Below are positions 45,458 to 54,137 of a stretch of 64,000 nucleotides of DNA, in pieces. Source of the stretch: Brevibacillus antibioticus (GTDB taxonomy: Bacteria > Bacillota > Bacilli > Brevibacillales > Brevibacillaceae); NCBI RefSeq assembly GCF_005217615.1, contig NZ_SZNK01000001.1:2127501-2191500 (forward strand), written 5' to 3'. Numbering within the stretch: position 1 is the first letter of the stretch; each line of letters begins with the position of its first letter. The notes below the pieces were generated by a model that did no database searches, was not told where the DNA came from, and saw only the letters and a list, made by a program, of their open reading frames with translations. The translations under genes and the position numbers were made by a program.

Positions 45458-46084
45458 TTATCTTTCTTGCAGCGCTACTTTTAATCCCAATAAGATGTAA
45501 ACAGAACCTACGATCTTGCCACTCCAGCGGCCCAGCCAGGAAATTCGCTTCACCAGATGCCCCAGTGGTCTGATGCTGATCGCAATCAACGCGGTGTAAA
45601 AGAACCCCAAGATGGCGAAAATCAATCCCAAGACAAGGAATTGGTAAATGGCTCCCCCACGCTCCGGATGTACGAATTGTGGCAGAAACGCCAGAAAAAA
45701 CAACGCGGTCTTCGGATTCAGAACTTCTGCGAGGATCGCTTGCCCATACGATTGCAGCGGTGGCAACGGTGTTACTTTTGGCAACTCTGGGTCAACCGGT
45801 TTTTCAAGCATGGCCCGAACCCCTAAATAAACCAAGTAAGCCGCTCCCGCAAATTTTACGAGATGGAAGGCCCATGCAGATGTCATCAATATCGCGGACA
45901 AACCGACCGCAGCAAAAATCGTATGAATGAAGTCGCCTGTAGCAATGCCAAGCCCTGCCATAATGCCTGCTTTACGTCCTCCCTGTACGGTACGTGTCGC
46001 AGTTAACAGGACAGCGGGTCCCGGAATTAAAAAGAGGCCGATCACAACAGCCAAAAATGCTCCCATGGTAGTCCAATCAAACAT
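45458..46084 (-). CDS. LysE/RhtB-family exporter
   Basis: A 208-aa membrane protein with six predicted helices. The N-terminal GPAVLLTATRTVQGGRKAGIMAGLGIATGDF and LNPKTALFFLAFLPQFV blocks are diagnostic of the RhtB/LysE amino-acid exporter family. GGGAG precedes the ATG. It is monocistronic, with its own terminator. Substrate not predictable. Confidence 0.92.
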   Translation of the reverse strand: MFDWTTMGAFLAVVIGLFLIPGPAVLLTATRTVQGGRKAGIMAGLGIATGDFIHTIFAAVGLSAILMTSAWAFHLVKFAGAAYLVYLGVRAMLEKPVDPELPKVTPLPPLQSYGQAILAEVLNPKTALFFLAFLPQFVHPERGGAIYQFLVLGLIFAILGFFYTALIAISIRPLGHLVKRISWLGRWSGKIVGSVYILLGLKVALQER

Positions 46085-46158
46085 GTGCTCTCCCTCTTTG
46101 TATCGAATATTCCCATTCTCTTTCCATCATAAACGAAGTGCAGCCAGAGCGAAACAGA

Positions 46159-47502
46159 TCATTCGATTTCATGCCCTTTTGGCGGAAATAAAATCGTAAT
46201 GGTTGTTCCTACACCCACCCTGCTATCCAACGAGATGATTCCCTCGTGTGCCTCTACAATACCTTTCACAATCGTCAGCCCCAATCCCGCTCCACCGCGT
46301 TCCCTTGCTCGCGAGCGATCTCCCCGATAAAAGCGCTCAAAGACGTACGGGATGTCCTTTTGATCGATACCCGTGCCGCTGTCCTTCACTTGCAAACGGA
46401 CCATCGTACTCGGTTTGTCTACCGTAACAACGACTTCTCCACCGACTGGCGTATGCTTGCAGGCATTCGTCAACAAATTGGCCACAAGTTGCGCCAGTCT
46501 TTGCCTGTCCCCTTGGATCCAGTCAGCATGATCTCCTTTCAAGTGATAATTCACTTGCGCACGGGCAAACGTAGCACTCATCGAGTCAGTGACTTCTTTG
46601 ACAACCTGACTCAATTGCACCTCTTCACTGCGCATTTGCAAGGAACCCGACTCCACCTGGATCACCTGATCTAAATCGCGGACGAGACGGCTCAAACGCA
46701 ATACCTCTGACCTTGTGCTTTCGAGATTTTTGGGAGTTGCTTCCCATATGCCGTCGATCATCCCCTCGACTTGCGCCAGCAAGGTGTTCAGTGGTGTTCG
46801 CAATTCATGGGCAATATCGGAGGTCAGTCGCTTGCGCAGCTCCTCCTGATGCTCCAGACTTTGAACCAGGTTGTTAAAATCTGCGACCAATGACATAACC
46901 TCATCCTTGCCACGAGGCTCCGGTACCCGTATCGACAGATTGCCTCGCGCGACTCGTTGCGCTGCGGTGCTCACTTGTACGACGGGACGCACCATGATCC
47001 GGGCGAGCGGTATACTGATGATCATGACCAGGATGAGCAGCACCCCCATTGTCCACAGTGTTGTATTTTTATGCGCCCATTGGAAATGACTTTCCAAGTT
47101 CGTATACGCACTCCGATCATCGTGGCTAATCACCAGTTGCCCGATCATGACACCCTTGCTGACAAGGGGAATCTTGTCAACACTGTAATTGCTTGTATGG
47201 ACTGGCCGCTTGCCCCATTCGTTTTTCACTTGTTGCTGTTGATCGAGGAGTGTGATATGCAATCCCAAGACCTCAGAAACCGCTTCAAGCTTATGATAGC
47301 CTTCCGCTCCCCAGCCTTGATTGTCTTGATACGCCTGGAGTGCGACACGCGATATTTCTTGGTTATGCTGATTTCTCACTTCATCGGCATACATAGAAAA
47401 ATGAACATCCATTTCCTTTACAGACAACAATGAGGAAAAAAGAACAGCGCAGGCGCCGACTGTCATGATCACGAAGGCGAGCTTTACCCATATACGCTTC
47501 AT
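46159..47502 (-). CDS. Sensor histidine kinase (BaeS/PhoR-like)
   Basis: A 447-aa membrane kinase. Helix 1 spans about residues 7-27, an extracytoplasmic sensor about 28-148, and helix 2 about 149-170. A HAMP domain (VRPVVQVSTAAQRVARGNLS), a phospho-acceptor H-box DIAHELRTPLN and an HATPase domain with NLLTNACKHTP, DSGTGI and GAGLGLTIVKGIVE follow. It lies 7 bp after the response regulator gene. The stimulus is unknown. Confidence 0.93.
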   Translation of the reverse strand: MKRIWVKLAFVIMTVGACAVLFSSLLSVKEMDVHFSMYADEVRNQHNQEISRVALQAYQDNQGWGAEGYHKLEAVSEVLGLHITLLDQQQQVKNEWGKRPVHTSNYSVDKIPLVSKGVMIGQLVISHDDRSAYTNLESHFQWAHKNTTLWTMGVLLILVMIISIPLARIMVRPVVQVSTAAQRVARGNLSIRVPEPRGKDEVMSLVADFNNLVQSLEHQEELRKRLTSDIAHELRTPLNTLLAQVEGMIDGIWEATPKNLESTRSEVLRLSRLVRDLDQVIQVESGSLQMRSEEVQLSQVVKEVTDSMSATFARAQVNYHLKGDHADWIQGDRQRLAQLVANLLTNACKHTPVGGEVVVTVDKPSTMVRLQVKDSGTGIDQKDIPYVFERFYRGDRSRARERGGAGLGLTIVKGIVEAHEGIISLDSRVGVGTTITILFPPKGHEIE

Positions 47503-47509
47503 CGTGGCC

Positions 47510-48199
47510 TCACTTCTTCATGGGATCGTCAAAGCGATAGCCCAATCCATACACCGTCTTGATATACTCCGGTTGCTTCGGGTCTGCTTCTATCTTTTGG
47601 CGAAGGTTTTTGATATGCGTATCAATAGTTCGGTCGTATCCTTCGAAATCAAACCCCATGACCTCACGCACGAGCTCCTCCCTGCCCCACGTTCTCCCCG
47701 GATAACGGACAAGCGTTGTGAGCAAGCGGTATTCGTTCGGCGTAACCTCCAAAGCGACTCCATTTTTCGTGACTCTCTTCTCGTTCATCGATATGGTCAA
47801 ATCGCCCACTTCAACGTAATCGGAGAGTGTTGAATAATCACCCGCACGACGCATGACGGCTCGAACACGCGCTACGAGCTCTCTCGGGCTAAAGGGCTTG
47901 ATTAAATAGTCATCAGCGCCAATCGTAAGCCCACGAACCCGATCCGCCTCTCCACTTTTCGCCGTTAACATCAAGATCGGGACACGCGACTCTTTGCGAA
48001 TTTGGACGCAAACTTCTTCTCCGCTCAGATCAGGAAGCATCAGGTCCAAAATCATACAGGTGAAGGAAACTGTCGTAGCCATTTCGATTGCTTCCTTGCC
48101 TGTTTGAGCAGTCAGAACATGATAGCCTTCCTTTTGCAGATAGGAGGACAATATTTCTAAAATTTGCGGCTCATCATCGACTAGCAAAATGGTAGACAT
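47510..48199 (-). CDS. OmpR/PhoB-family response regulator
   Basis: A 229-aa regulator. The receiver domain has the acidic pair DDE at residues 8-10, a phospho-Asp in ILDLMLPD and a Lys in LIKPFSP. The C-terminal winged helix ends with DTHIKNLRQKIE and TVYGLGYRF. GGAGG lies six bases before the ATG. It is cotranscribed with the kinase and probably with the upstream TVP38 gene. Confidence 0.94.
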   Translation of the reverse strand: MSTILLVDDEPQILEILSSYLQKEGYHVLTAQTGKEAIEMATTVSFTCMILDLMLPDLSGEEVCVQIRKESRVPILMLTAKSGEADRVRGLTIGADDYLIKPFSPRELVARVRAVMRRAGDYSTLSDYVEVGDLTISMNEKRVTKNGVALEVTPNEYRLLTTLVRYPGRTWGREELVREVMGFDFEGYDRTIDTHIKNLRQKIEADPKQPEYIKTVYGLGYRFDDPMKK

Positions 48200-48210
48200 A
48201 AGAATCCTCC

Positions 48211-48795
48211 CTACTCTTCTTGTGTTTGAGCCTTTCCTTTTTTCCAGAAAAGCAAAAAGACGAGAGCGCCTGCCAGCAAGGCAAAGAGCAAGCGAAACTT
48301 GTTTTCACCAAAAGTAATCAGATCATGACCGACGAATGTTTCAAAAACCATCGACGGCACTTTTCCTAGCAAGGTCGCCACCAAAAATTGCCCGAAGGTG
48401 ATATTCGTCATAGCCGCGCCTAAATTGATTACACCCGAAGGCATCAGCGGATTGATCCGGAGCAAAACGATGGCAAGGCACTTGCGAAAACTCGTCGTTC
48501 CATTGATGGTATGTACCCATTTGAATGATTTCAGCTTTTCGCTTCGATCTGCTTTTTTGATCGTGTAGCGGTAAAGGAAGAAGGCTATGCAAGCACCAAC
48601 CACCTCTCCCGTTAAGGAAATCAAGAACCCTCCGTACAAGCCAAACACGACTGCGTTTGCACCCGATAAAAAAATGGACGGCAATACACCTGCCACACTG
48701 ATCACGATGTTCAATAAAATACTACCAACAATCCCCAGCATTCCCAAAGAGCGAATCCACTCTGTCAGGGCTTCTATATTGGTTATCCAATCCAT
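48211..48795 (-). CDS. TVP38/TMEM64 (DedA-superfamily) membrane protein
   Basis: A 194-aa membrane protein with about five hydrophobic segments. The SNARE-associated/VTT-domain block GLYGGFLISLTGEVVGACIAFFLYR and the reentrant-loop region RINPLMPSGVINLGAAMTNI are clear. Family members are linked to lipid scrambling or membrane homeostasis. It lies 11 bp upstream of the response regulator, so the two-component system may monitor the envelope (inference). Confidence 0.88.
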   Translation of the reverse strand: MDWITNIEALTEWIRSLGMLGIVGSILLNIVISVAGVLPSIFLSGANAVVFGLYGGFLISLTGEVVGACIAFFLYRYTIKKADRSEKLKSFKWVHTINGTTSFRKCLAIVLLRINPLMPSGVINLGAAMTNITFGQFLVATLLGKVPSMVFETFVGHDLITFGENKFRLLFALLAGALVFLLFWKKGKAQTQEE

Positions 48796-48921
48796 CCGTC
48801 TATTTGACTCCCCTCTGCCACGCTCCCTCTAGAGTAAACGAAACTTGTGAAGAAATCATGGAAAATAGCAAAACAGTCATAGCCTGATCGACTACGACTG
48901 CATGTATGAGATGCTGCACTA

Positions 48922-49416
48922 TTATTCTTCAGCGATCGCGATGTACAAATCCACTTGCGCGTTGTTAGGATCAGCACAGCGCACTCCGTCATATCGTTCG
49001 AAATCTCCAGTAAATGTCCGCTTGTTTCCCGGTTGATGGGACCACTCCCACACCTGCGCCCACGCTTCCATCACAACCTCTACCGTTGGGCCGACACGAG
49101 TCGTAAATACAGCGTAAGTAGAAGCCGGCAAGGTCTTGACTGTGAGCTCAGCAGGAAGCTCACCGTTTTTTTCTACAACGGTTCCCACTAACAAGGCGTA
49201 CTCGCCTGTCTCGTCACTGTCGTAATCGGAATACACCCCCAGAACCACACCCGGTTCTTTTTGATGGGGAGTTTTGAAGGGATGCTCTTCTTGATAATAG
49301 CGCTGCCACAGTTCCCCAATTTTCGCATTCGGTCCGCATTCCGCCTCATTGGTTGTCCGAATTTGCAAGCCTGCTACACGCATTTCATCCAGTTTGACAA
49401 TCGTTGGGTTCATCAT
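48922..49416 (-). CDS. GyrI-like effector-binding domain protein
   Basis: A 164-aa stand-alone AraC-type effector-binding (GyrI/SOUL-like) domain, with blocks VAGLQIRTTN, GVVLGVYSDYD, VKTLPASTYAVFTTR and FERYDGVRC. Such proteins bind small molecules or sequester toxins. The ATG at 49416 has AGGAG eight bases upstream; the frame runs to 49476 without support. It lies just downstream of a WYL regulator in the same direction. Confidence 0.82.
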   Translation of the reverse strand: MMNPTIVKLDEMRVAGLQIRTTNEAECGPNAKIGELWQRYYQEEHPFKTPHQKEPGVVLGVYSDYDSDETGEYALLVGTVVEKNGELPAELTVKTLPASTYAVFTTRVGPTVEVVMEAWAQVWEWSHQPGNKRTFTGDFERYDGVRCADPNNAQVDLYIAIAEE

Positions 49417-49470
49417 TAACCACGCTCCTGTCAGAGTTTGTTTACATGACTTAGTATAACGACCATACCC

Positions 49471-49486
49471 TGACAACTATCTGTCA
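49471..49486 (-). promoter_or_regulatory. Short inverted repeat between WYL and GyrI-like genes
   Basis: TGACA-ACTATC-TGTCA (5-6-5) in the 82-bp gap between the two genes. It may be the site of the WYL regulator. Confidence 0.35.
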
Positions 49487-49498
49487 ACGTTCCAATGT

Positions 49499-50428
49499 TT
49501 ATTCATAAAGTTTCGCCATTCTTTTTACCGTATCCCCCATTCGCTGTCTTACATGGGAAGGCTCATGTACACACAAGGCATCGCCAAAGCTAAGCAGCAT
49601 ACCGTTTAACCATTCATCGTCTGTCATCTTCGTTCGCACCAGCAATGAGCCATTCTGCATGGTCTCTATCGTTTCTGGGGCAAACATATCCCGTACTCTT
49701 ACATGGACACGCTGCGCAAATTCGAGGACAAGAGAAATGCGCTCTGCTGTATCCCATTCTTCGAGCCATTCCAGCTTATCTACTTGATAGGAGCGAGGGG
49801 AAAACTCCTCTGTCAGCACGGACATGTCTGCAATCCGCGATAAGCGAAACAGACGATCTTCCTGGCGCTGTAAACAATAGCCATATACGTACCACACATA
49901 ACCTTTAATAATCAGTGTGACAGGCTCAATGGTGCGTTCTGTTGCTTCGCCTTGCATTTTCGTATAGGTGATCCGCACACGAAGTCTCTTATCGATGGCT
50001 TCCCGCAGCTTGTTTACTTTTTCGGCGATTGCCGGTGTACTGCCCCACGGATTAAAGTCGTAAACAACGGGATGTGCACTTCCTTGCAAAGAAGATGGTG
50101 CATTGGTGAGCAACGCTTTTATTTTTTCCAGAAGCTGTCCGATTTGCTTATCGTCTGTGGAGGAATGAACCCCTTTTAGCGCAGCAATAACCGCGACTAG
50201 CTCGTCCAAGGATAAGTATTGCCGATCAATCGTAAAATTCTCCATGATCTCGTATCCGCCGCTTGCCCCAGGGTACGCGACGATCGGAATTCCTGCTGCG
50301 TTAATGGTTTCCAAATCCCGATAGACTGTACGCAAGGATACTTCAAAGTGGTCGGATAGTTCACGAGCGCTCACACGGCGCTTATTTAACAGCATGATGA
50401 CAATAGCGAGTAGCCGTTCTACCTTCAT
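49499..50428 (-). CDS. YafY-type HTH/WYL-domain transcriptional regulator
   Basis: A 309-aa regulator. The N-terminal HTH_11 domain (residues ~1-60) has RRVSARELSDHFEVSLRTVYRDLETINAAG and is followed by PGASGGYEI. The WYL domain (about 140-220) carries the ligand-binding block KGYVWYVYGYCLQRQEDRLFRLSRI, and a WCX-like C-terminal extension is present. GGAGG precedes the ATG. It is probably partnered with the GyrI-like protein downstream. The large inverted-repeat element starts 36 bp upstream. Confidence 0.92.
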   Translation of the reverse strand: MKVERLLAIVIMLLNKRRVSARELSDHFEVSLRTVYRDLETINAAGIPIVAYPGASGGYEIMENFTIDRQYLSLDELVAVIAALKGVHSSTDDKQIGQLLEKIKALLTNAPSSLQGSAHPVVYDFNPWGSTPAIAEKVNKLREAIDKRLRVRITYTKMQGEATERTIEPVTLIIKGYVWYVYGYCLQRQEDRLFRLSRIADMSVLTEEFSPRSYQVDKLEWLEEWDTAERISLVLEFAQRVHVRVRDMFAPETIETMQNGSLLVRTKMTDDEWLNGMLLSFGDALCVHEPSHVRQRMGDTVKRMAKLYE

Positions 50429-50463
50429 GAACGCCTCCGTTTTTTTGAGTCAACATAGTGGTG

Positions 50464-50675
50464 GAGAAGAAAAAGCACAGGTCTCTTCGACTCTGACACG
50501 CCAGCTGGGGGGATTCACTGGACGTCTCCACTTCAAAAAGGGGACCGTCGAGCCAAAGCCACCCTACGGGCGGAAGTTTCTCAGAGAAGAAGTGTTCGAC
50601 AAGCGTGGTCCCCTTTTTGAAGTTCCGACTGGGTAGGCGTTGTCAAGGTCTACGAGCCCTGTGCTTTTTCTTCTC
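50464..50675. ncRNA. Large three-tiered inverted repeat: candidate structured RNA or MITE
   Basis: A 212-base element without coding capacity. Outer arms GAGAAGAAAAAGCACAGG (50464-50481) and 50658-50675 match over 18 bp. A middle pair TGACA-CGCC (50494-50502) pairs with GGCG-TTGTCA (50636-50645), with a one-base bulge. Inner arms ACTTCAAAAAGGGGACC (50530-50546) and 50607-50623 match over 17 bp. Asymmetric unpaired regions (27 and about 12 bases) separate the middle and inner stems, and the apical ~60 bases can form small hairpins. The rod with a central bubble recalls 6S RNA, but strand and promoter are unclear, and a non-autonomous mobile element is possible. Confidence 0.55.
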
Positions 50676-50740
50676 GCCAGCTTTATTTGTTCATCGATAC
50701 CTTTAAAAATTTGAAGAACAAACTGTATATATGATCATAC

Positions 50741-50783
50741 AAAAAAGGAACCTGCAGCCTAAAGTTGCTGCACATTCCCTTTT
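50741..50783 (-). terminator. Terminator downstream of the small Gln-rich protein
   Basis: Interrupted stem built from AAAAAGGAA/TTCCCTTTTT and GCAGC/GCTGC (50741-50758 with 50766-50783), with six T on the minus strand. Confidence 0.75.
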
Positions 50784-50802
50784 TGCCTTGCTTCATTTGA
50801 AG

Positions 50803-51012
50803 CTATACGCCCATACGTCTGCGTTGATTGTTTGGTTTTTTGGTGAGCTGGCTTTTCATGGATTGATTTTGCGCCTTTTGATTCATTGGGTTATTAGCCT
50901 GTGCTTGCGCTTGTTTCTTTTCTGCCATTTTGCGCTTCATTGCCTCTTGCAGGCTGATTTTCCCAGGCTTTTGTTCGGTGGTATCTTTTTCGTTTTGGTT
51001 TGGCTCCGTCAT
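50803..51012 (-). CDS. Small Gln/Lys-rich hypothetical protein
   Basis: A 69-aa hydrophilic protein rich in Gln, Lys and Asn, with a short amphipathic helix ISLQEAMKRKMAEKKQAQAQ. The ATG at 51012 has GAGGAG nine bases upstream, and a strong terminator follows, so it is probably expressed. It lies 76 bp downstream of eutC in the same direction. Low-complexity composition suggests disorder; I do not recognise a family. Confidence 0.65.
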   Translation of the reverse strand: MTEPNQNEKDTTEQKPGKISLQEAMKRKMAEKKQAQAQANNPMNQKAQNQSMKSQLTKKPNNQRRRMGV

Positions 51013-51088
51013 GCGTAGCAACTCCTCATAGAAATTGGTTATCTTCTATGTATTCTAGTGCAAGACAGGAGGAAGCGCCAGTGGGAAT

Positions 51089-51922
51089 CTACCCGTTAAT
51101 CGCCCGAAGCTGTGATAATTTTACTCCACTCGCCTGGTACTTCAAAATTTCCTCCAAAAGCTCTGCAAGGTAAGCACCTGCCTCGATCGGTAGTGTGCCA
51201 CCCTTATGAATATTAGAAATAACCGTACGATCTGATTCTACCGTATTGGCATCTGGTTTGTAAATCATGTAAGCACTGAGACTTTCTGCCGTCGCAAGTC
51301 CTGGTCTTTCCCCGATCAAGGAGATGACGACCTTGCATTTTACGATGGACGCGACCTGATCTTGAATCCAGACGCGACCTTTGTTAATGAACACTGGCTT
51401 TCCTACACTGATGTTTCTCATGGAAAGACCTTGGATTAACGCAGGCAGCAAGTCTGGAATCGTCGCCTCACACGCCGAGGTGCTGAGTCCGTCCGAGATG
51501 ACGATTTGAACGTCTTTTCCTTTATCCCCATTCTGCTCTAGCCAACGAGCGGATTCATCCGAAAGCATCCGGCCCGAGTCGAGGTTCATTAAATACTCCT
51601 CCATGCTCGTCGCTCTTGAATGGAGGACGGGTAGTTGCAGACTCTCGATCAGCTCTGGACTGATGGTTTTCATGACCGCATCGCGTGCTGCTGCCTGATC
51701 AATCCGAAATTGGAGGTAGCTTCCCGTCTTCATCCGGGTACCCGCCCGCCCGATTCCGATGCGAGCTGGCGTTCGTTTCATTGCTTGCTCCAGTGCTTCT
51801 GGATTGTTTGGATTCCTGACCCCGCATTGCTTTTGCTCAGGAAAATGAATCACTCCTTGGCCTTTTTTGGACAGCTCATCGATTACGCGCTGGACCAAGT
51901 CTTCCATATTGATCTGTTTCAT
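51089..51922 (-). CDS. eutC: Ethanolamine ammonia-lyase small subunit
   Basis: A 277-aa light chain of the adenosylcobalamin-dependent lyase that converts ethanolamine to acetaldehyde and ammonia. Family blocks include RIGIGRAGTRMKTGSYLQFRIDQAAARDAV, VQIVISDGLSTSA and LIGERPGLATAESLSAYM. GGGAGGG lies seven bases before the ATG. It follows eutB by 20 bp. No reactivase (EutA), microcompartment or aldehyde dehydrogenase gene is seen in this window. Confidence 0.95.
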   Translation of the reverse strand: MKQINMEDLVQRVIDELSKKGQGVIHFPEQKQCGVRNPNNPEALEQAMKRTPARIGIGRAGTRMKTGSYLQFRIDQAAARDAVMKTISPELIESLQLPVLHSRATSMEEYLMNLDSGRMLSDESARWLEQNGDKGKDVQIVISDGLSTSACEATIPDLLPALIQGLSMRNISVGKPVFINKGRVWIQDQVASIVKCKVVISLIGERPGLATAESLSAYMIYKPDANTVESDRTVISNIHKGGTLPIEAGAYLAELLEEILKYQASGVKLSQLRAING

Positions 51923-51942
51923 CTTGCTTCCCTCCCCACGCG

Positions 51943-53304
51943 TTAGTCAAAAATGGTTAAATCGCCTGCGCGCTCTGTCAAACGACCATTTTCCATAAGG
52001 CCCATTTTTTCCATCCATTTCTCAAATTCTCGGAGAGGTCGCAGCCCCAAGAGCTCGCGGTAGCTGGCGTCATCGTGGTAGCTCGTGTCTTGGTAACTGA
52101 GCATGACATCGTCCCCACCTGGTACACCCATATAAAAATTCGCCCCTGCCAAGGTCGTCAGCATCCCTGCAATCTCCTGGTCATTCTGATCCGCGTACAT
52201 GTGGTTCGTATAAGTCGGAGCGATTCCCATCGGCAAACCATGCAGCTTGCCCATGAACAAGTCCTCCAGATCGGCACGAATCATCTGTCTGCCATCATAA
52301 AGTGTTTCTGGTCCGATAAAGCCAGAGACGTTATTGACCATGAATGGCTTCCAGTGACGGCAAAAACCGTACGTACGGGCTTCCAGCGTTTGCATATCGA
52401 CGCCTTCATGAGAGTCCAGCGACACTTCGGAGCCTTGCCCTGTCTCAAAATACATGACGTTTGGTCCCGACGCTGTGCCTTTTCGGAGCATCAACTCCAT
52501 TGCCTCATCCAAAATCTCTTTGTTCACGCCAAACGCATCATTCGCGCGTTGTGAACCTGCCAGACTTTGGAACATCAGGGAAATGGGCGCTCCGCCACGA
52601 AGAGCCTGCATCTGTGTCGTGATATGAGCCAGTACGCAGTTTTGCGTAGGGATTTCCCATTTCTGCATGAAATCATGTGTCATTTTCAAGAGCTTGGTAA
52701 CGCTTTCAACGGAGTCGTTATTGGGGTTAATTCCAATGACAGCGTCGCCTGATCCATATGACAAGCCTTCCTTCATCGAAGCCAAAATGCCATCGGGATC
52801 ATCGATTGGGTGATTCGGCTGGCAGCGGAACGCCAGTCTTCCCGGCTCGCCGATCAATGTGTTGCAGTACGCTTGATGCTTCATTTTTTGGGAAGCCATG
52901 ACTAGGTCAATGCTGGACATCAGTTTGGCCGTAGCGGAAATCATCTCGCTGGTCAGCCCACGACTAATTCGTGTCAGCTCAGGCATTCCTGTGGAAAACG
53001 ACAAGATGTACTCCCGTAGCTCCCCTACTGTCCAATTTTTGATCTCATTGTAAATAGAGAGATTGATATCATCATAAATGATCCGTGTCACTTCGTCCTT
53101 TTCGTACGGTATGACCGGATTTTCATATAGATCACGAAGTTGCATTTCGCTTAATACGACTTTGGCCGCCATCCGCTCCAGTGCGGAATTGGCTGCTAGT
53201 TTACTCATGTGATCGCCAGACTTTTCTTCACTCGCTTTTGCCAATACATCACGAACCGAAGTAAACTGGTAATGCTGTTTACGTACGACGCAAGCCAATT
53301 TCAT
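51943..53304 (-). CDS. eutB: Ethanolamine ammonia-lyase large subunit
   Basis: A 453-aa TIM-barrel heavy chain holding the B12 active site. The N-terminal VRDVLAKASEEKSGD, CQPNHPIDDPDGILASMKEGLSYGSGDAVIGINPNND and the C-terminal ANFYMGVPGGDDVMLSYQDTSYHD are clear signatures. The ATG at 53304 fits the family N-terminus better than the in-frame GTG at 53316; both ribosome sites are weak. A terminator at 53361-53410 lies in its leader and could control it. Confidence 0.95.
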   Translation of the reverse strand: MKLACVVRKQHYQFTSVRDVLAKASEEKSGDHMSKLAANSALERMAAKVVLSEMQLRDLYENPVIPYEKDEVTRIIYDDINLSIYNEIKNWTVGELREYILSFSTGMPELTRISRGLTSEMISATAKLMSSIDLVMASQKMKHQAYCNTLIGEPGRLAFRCQPNHPIDDPDGILASMKEGLSYGSGDAVIGINPNNDSVESVTKLLKMTHDFMQKWEIPTQNCVLAHITTQMQALRGGAPISLMFQSLAGSQRANDAFGVNKEILDEAMELMLRKGTASGPNVMYFETGQGSEVSLDSHEGVDMQTLEARTYGFCRHWKPFMVNNVSGFIGPETLYDGRQMIRADLEDLFMGKLHGLPMGIAPTYTNHMYADQNDQEIAGMLTTLAGANFYMGVPGGDDVMLSYQDTSYHDDASYRELLGLRPLREFEKWMEKMGLMENGRLTERAGDLTIFD

Positions 53305-53360
53305 CTCTAGCTTCACTCACTTTCTTTTCAACTTTCCGTAAACTCTATCTCATGGAACGT

Positions 53361-53410
53361 AAAAAAGCGCTTCGAAACATAAGACGAATTGCTCGCCTAG
53401 GTCCAAGCGC
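53361..53410 (-). terminator. Terminator/attenuator ahead of eutBC
   Basis: GCGCTT/AAGCGC stem (53405-53410 with 53367-53372) followed on the minus strand by six T, between the receiver-protein gene and eutB. Eut operons are often controlled by ANTAR-dependent antitermination at such sites. A small upstream hairpin with loop AACGGC (A at 1, G at 4) is compatible with that, but a convincing dual-hairpin ANTAR site was not established. Confidence 0.6.
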
Positions 53411-53442
53411 CGTTGCTCTTCATACGATTCACTTTTTTGCGT

Positions 53443-53817
53443 TCATTGTCTGCCCGTAAGCACGAACTCCACTGCCGGTAGCAGTTCTTCCTCCATGACA
53501 GGTTTGACCAGATAGGCACATATCCCTTTCGCTTTGGCTTGCATGACCATGTCCTTTTGACTGTAAGCAGTCAAGAGAAGGATAGCCACGTCCGAATGCT
53601 CTCGGATAATCCCAGTCGCTGTCAAACCGTCCATAATTGGCATTTTGACATCCATAATAATGAGATGCGGGTTCCACATTTGCGTCAATCGAACGGCCTC
53701 TTTGCCGTTTTTTCCTTCAGCTATGACGTTATATCCCTGCTCTTGCAACATCTCGACCAGGTCCATACGTGTTATGGGGTCGTCGTCTATGATGATGACT
53801 CGATAATGCTGACGCAA
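53443..53817 (-). CDS. Receiver-only response regulator (EutV-like without ANTAR domain)
   Basis: A 124-aa single receiver domain with acidic cluster DDD at residues 11-13, phospho-Asp in LIIMDVKMP and Lys in LVKPVMEEE. The sequence resembles the receiver half of EutV-type antiterminators, but it stops right after the domain (VLTGRQ), and no ANTAR motif is found in the following bases in any frame. The TTG start at 53817 follows GGAGG at seven bases. The position before eutBC suggests control of ethanolamine use, but how a bare receiver would act is unclear. No partner kinase is seen nearby. Confidence 0.78.
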   Translation of the reverse strand: MRQHYRVIIIDDDPITRMDLVEMLQEQGYNVIAEGKNGKEAVRLTQMWNPHLIIMDVKMPIMDGLTATGIIREHSDVAILLLTAYSQKDMVMQAKAKGICAYLVKPVMEEELLPAVEFVLTGRQ

Positions 53818-54137
53818 TACTCCACCTCCCGATCACCAGTGAACGGACGTGCCAACTGCTCATCATTCCATGCGCAACCAACGCCGTTGTCGGTTTATCG
53901 CATATTTCTGAATACGTTTATTATATCGATATTTTCAGGCTAATTCCAGCTTAAATCGAGTCCATCATCGTCAGAGATGGCATTTCCACAAACGATCCGT
54001 TTCTCCTAAAGCCCCTCCTCTCACGGTACTCTTCTCGTCGAGTCTTGTCTCACCTAAAAAAATCAATGTACGATTTTCGGCTGCAGCCATTTTTGGTGAG
54101 CGATAAAATGAAAACATAAATATGGAGGGGGAAAAGA
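53818..54137. other. Intergenic region between divergent receiver and ada genes
   Basis: No gene recognised in 320 bases. TAAAAT at 54104-54109 is a plausible -10 for ada, without a good -35, which would suit an activator-dependent Ada promoter. Confidence 0.4.

Noticed and set aside
50464..50675. Signal recognition particle RNA
   Set aside because: The conserved apical SRP motif and GNRA-type tetraloop region are not present.
53429..53677. 82-codon minus-strand frame overlapping the receiver gene as a continuation carrying the ANTAR domain
   Set aside because: Its translation is out of frame with the receiver and has no ANTAR motif.
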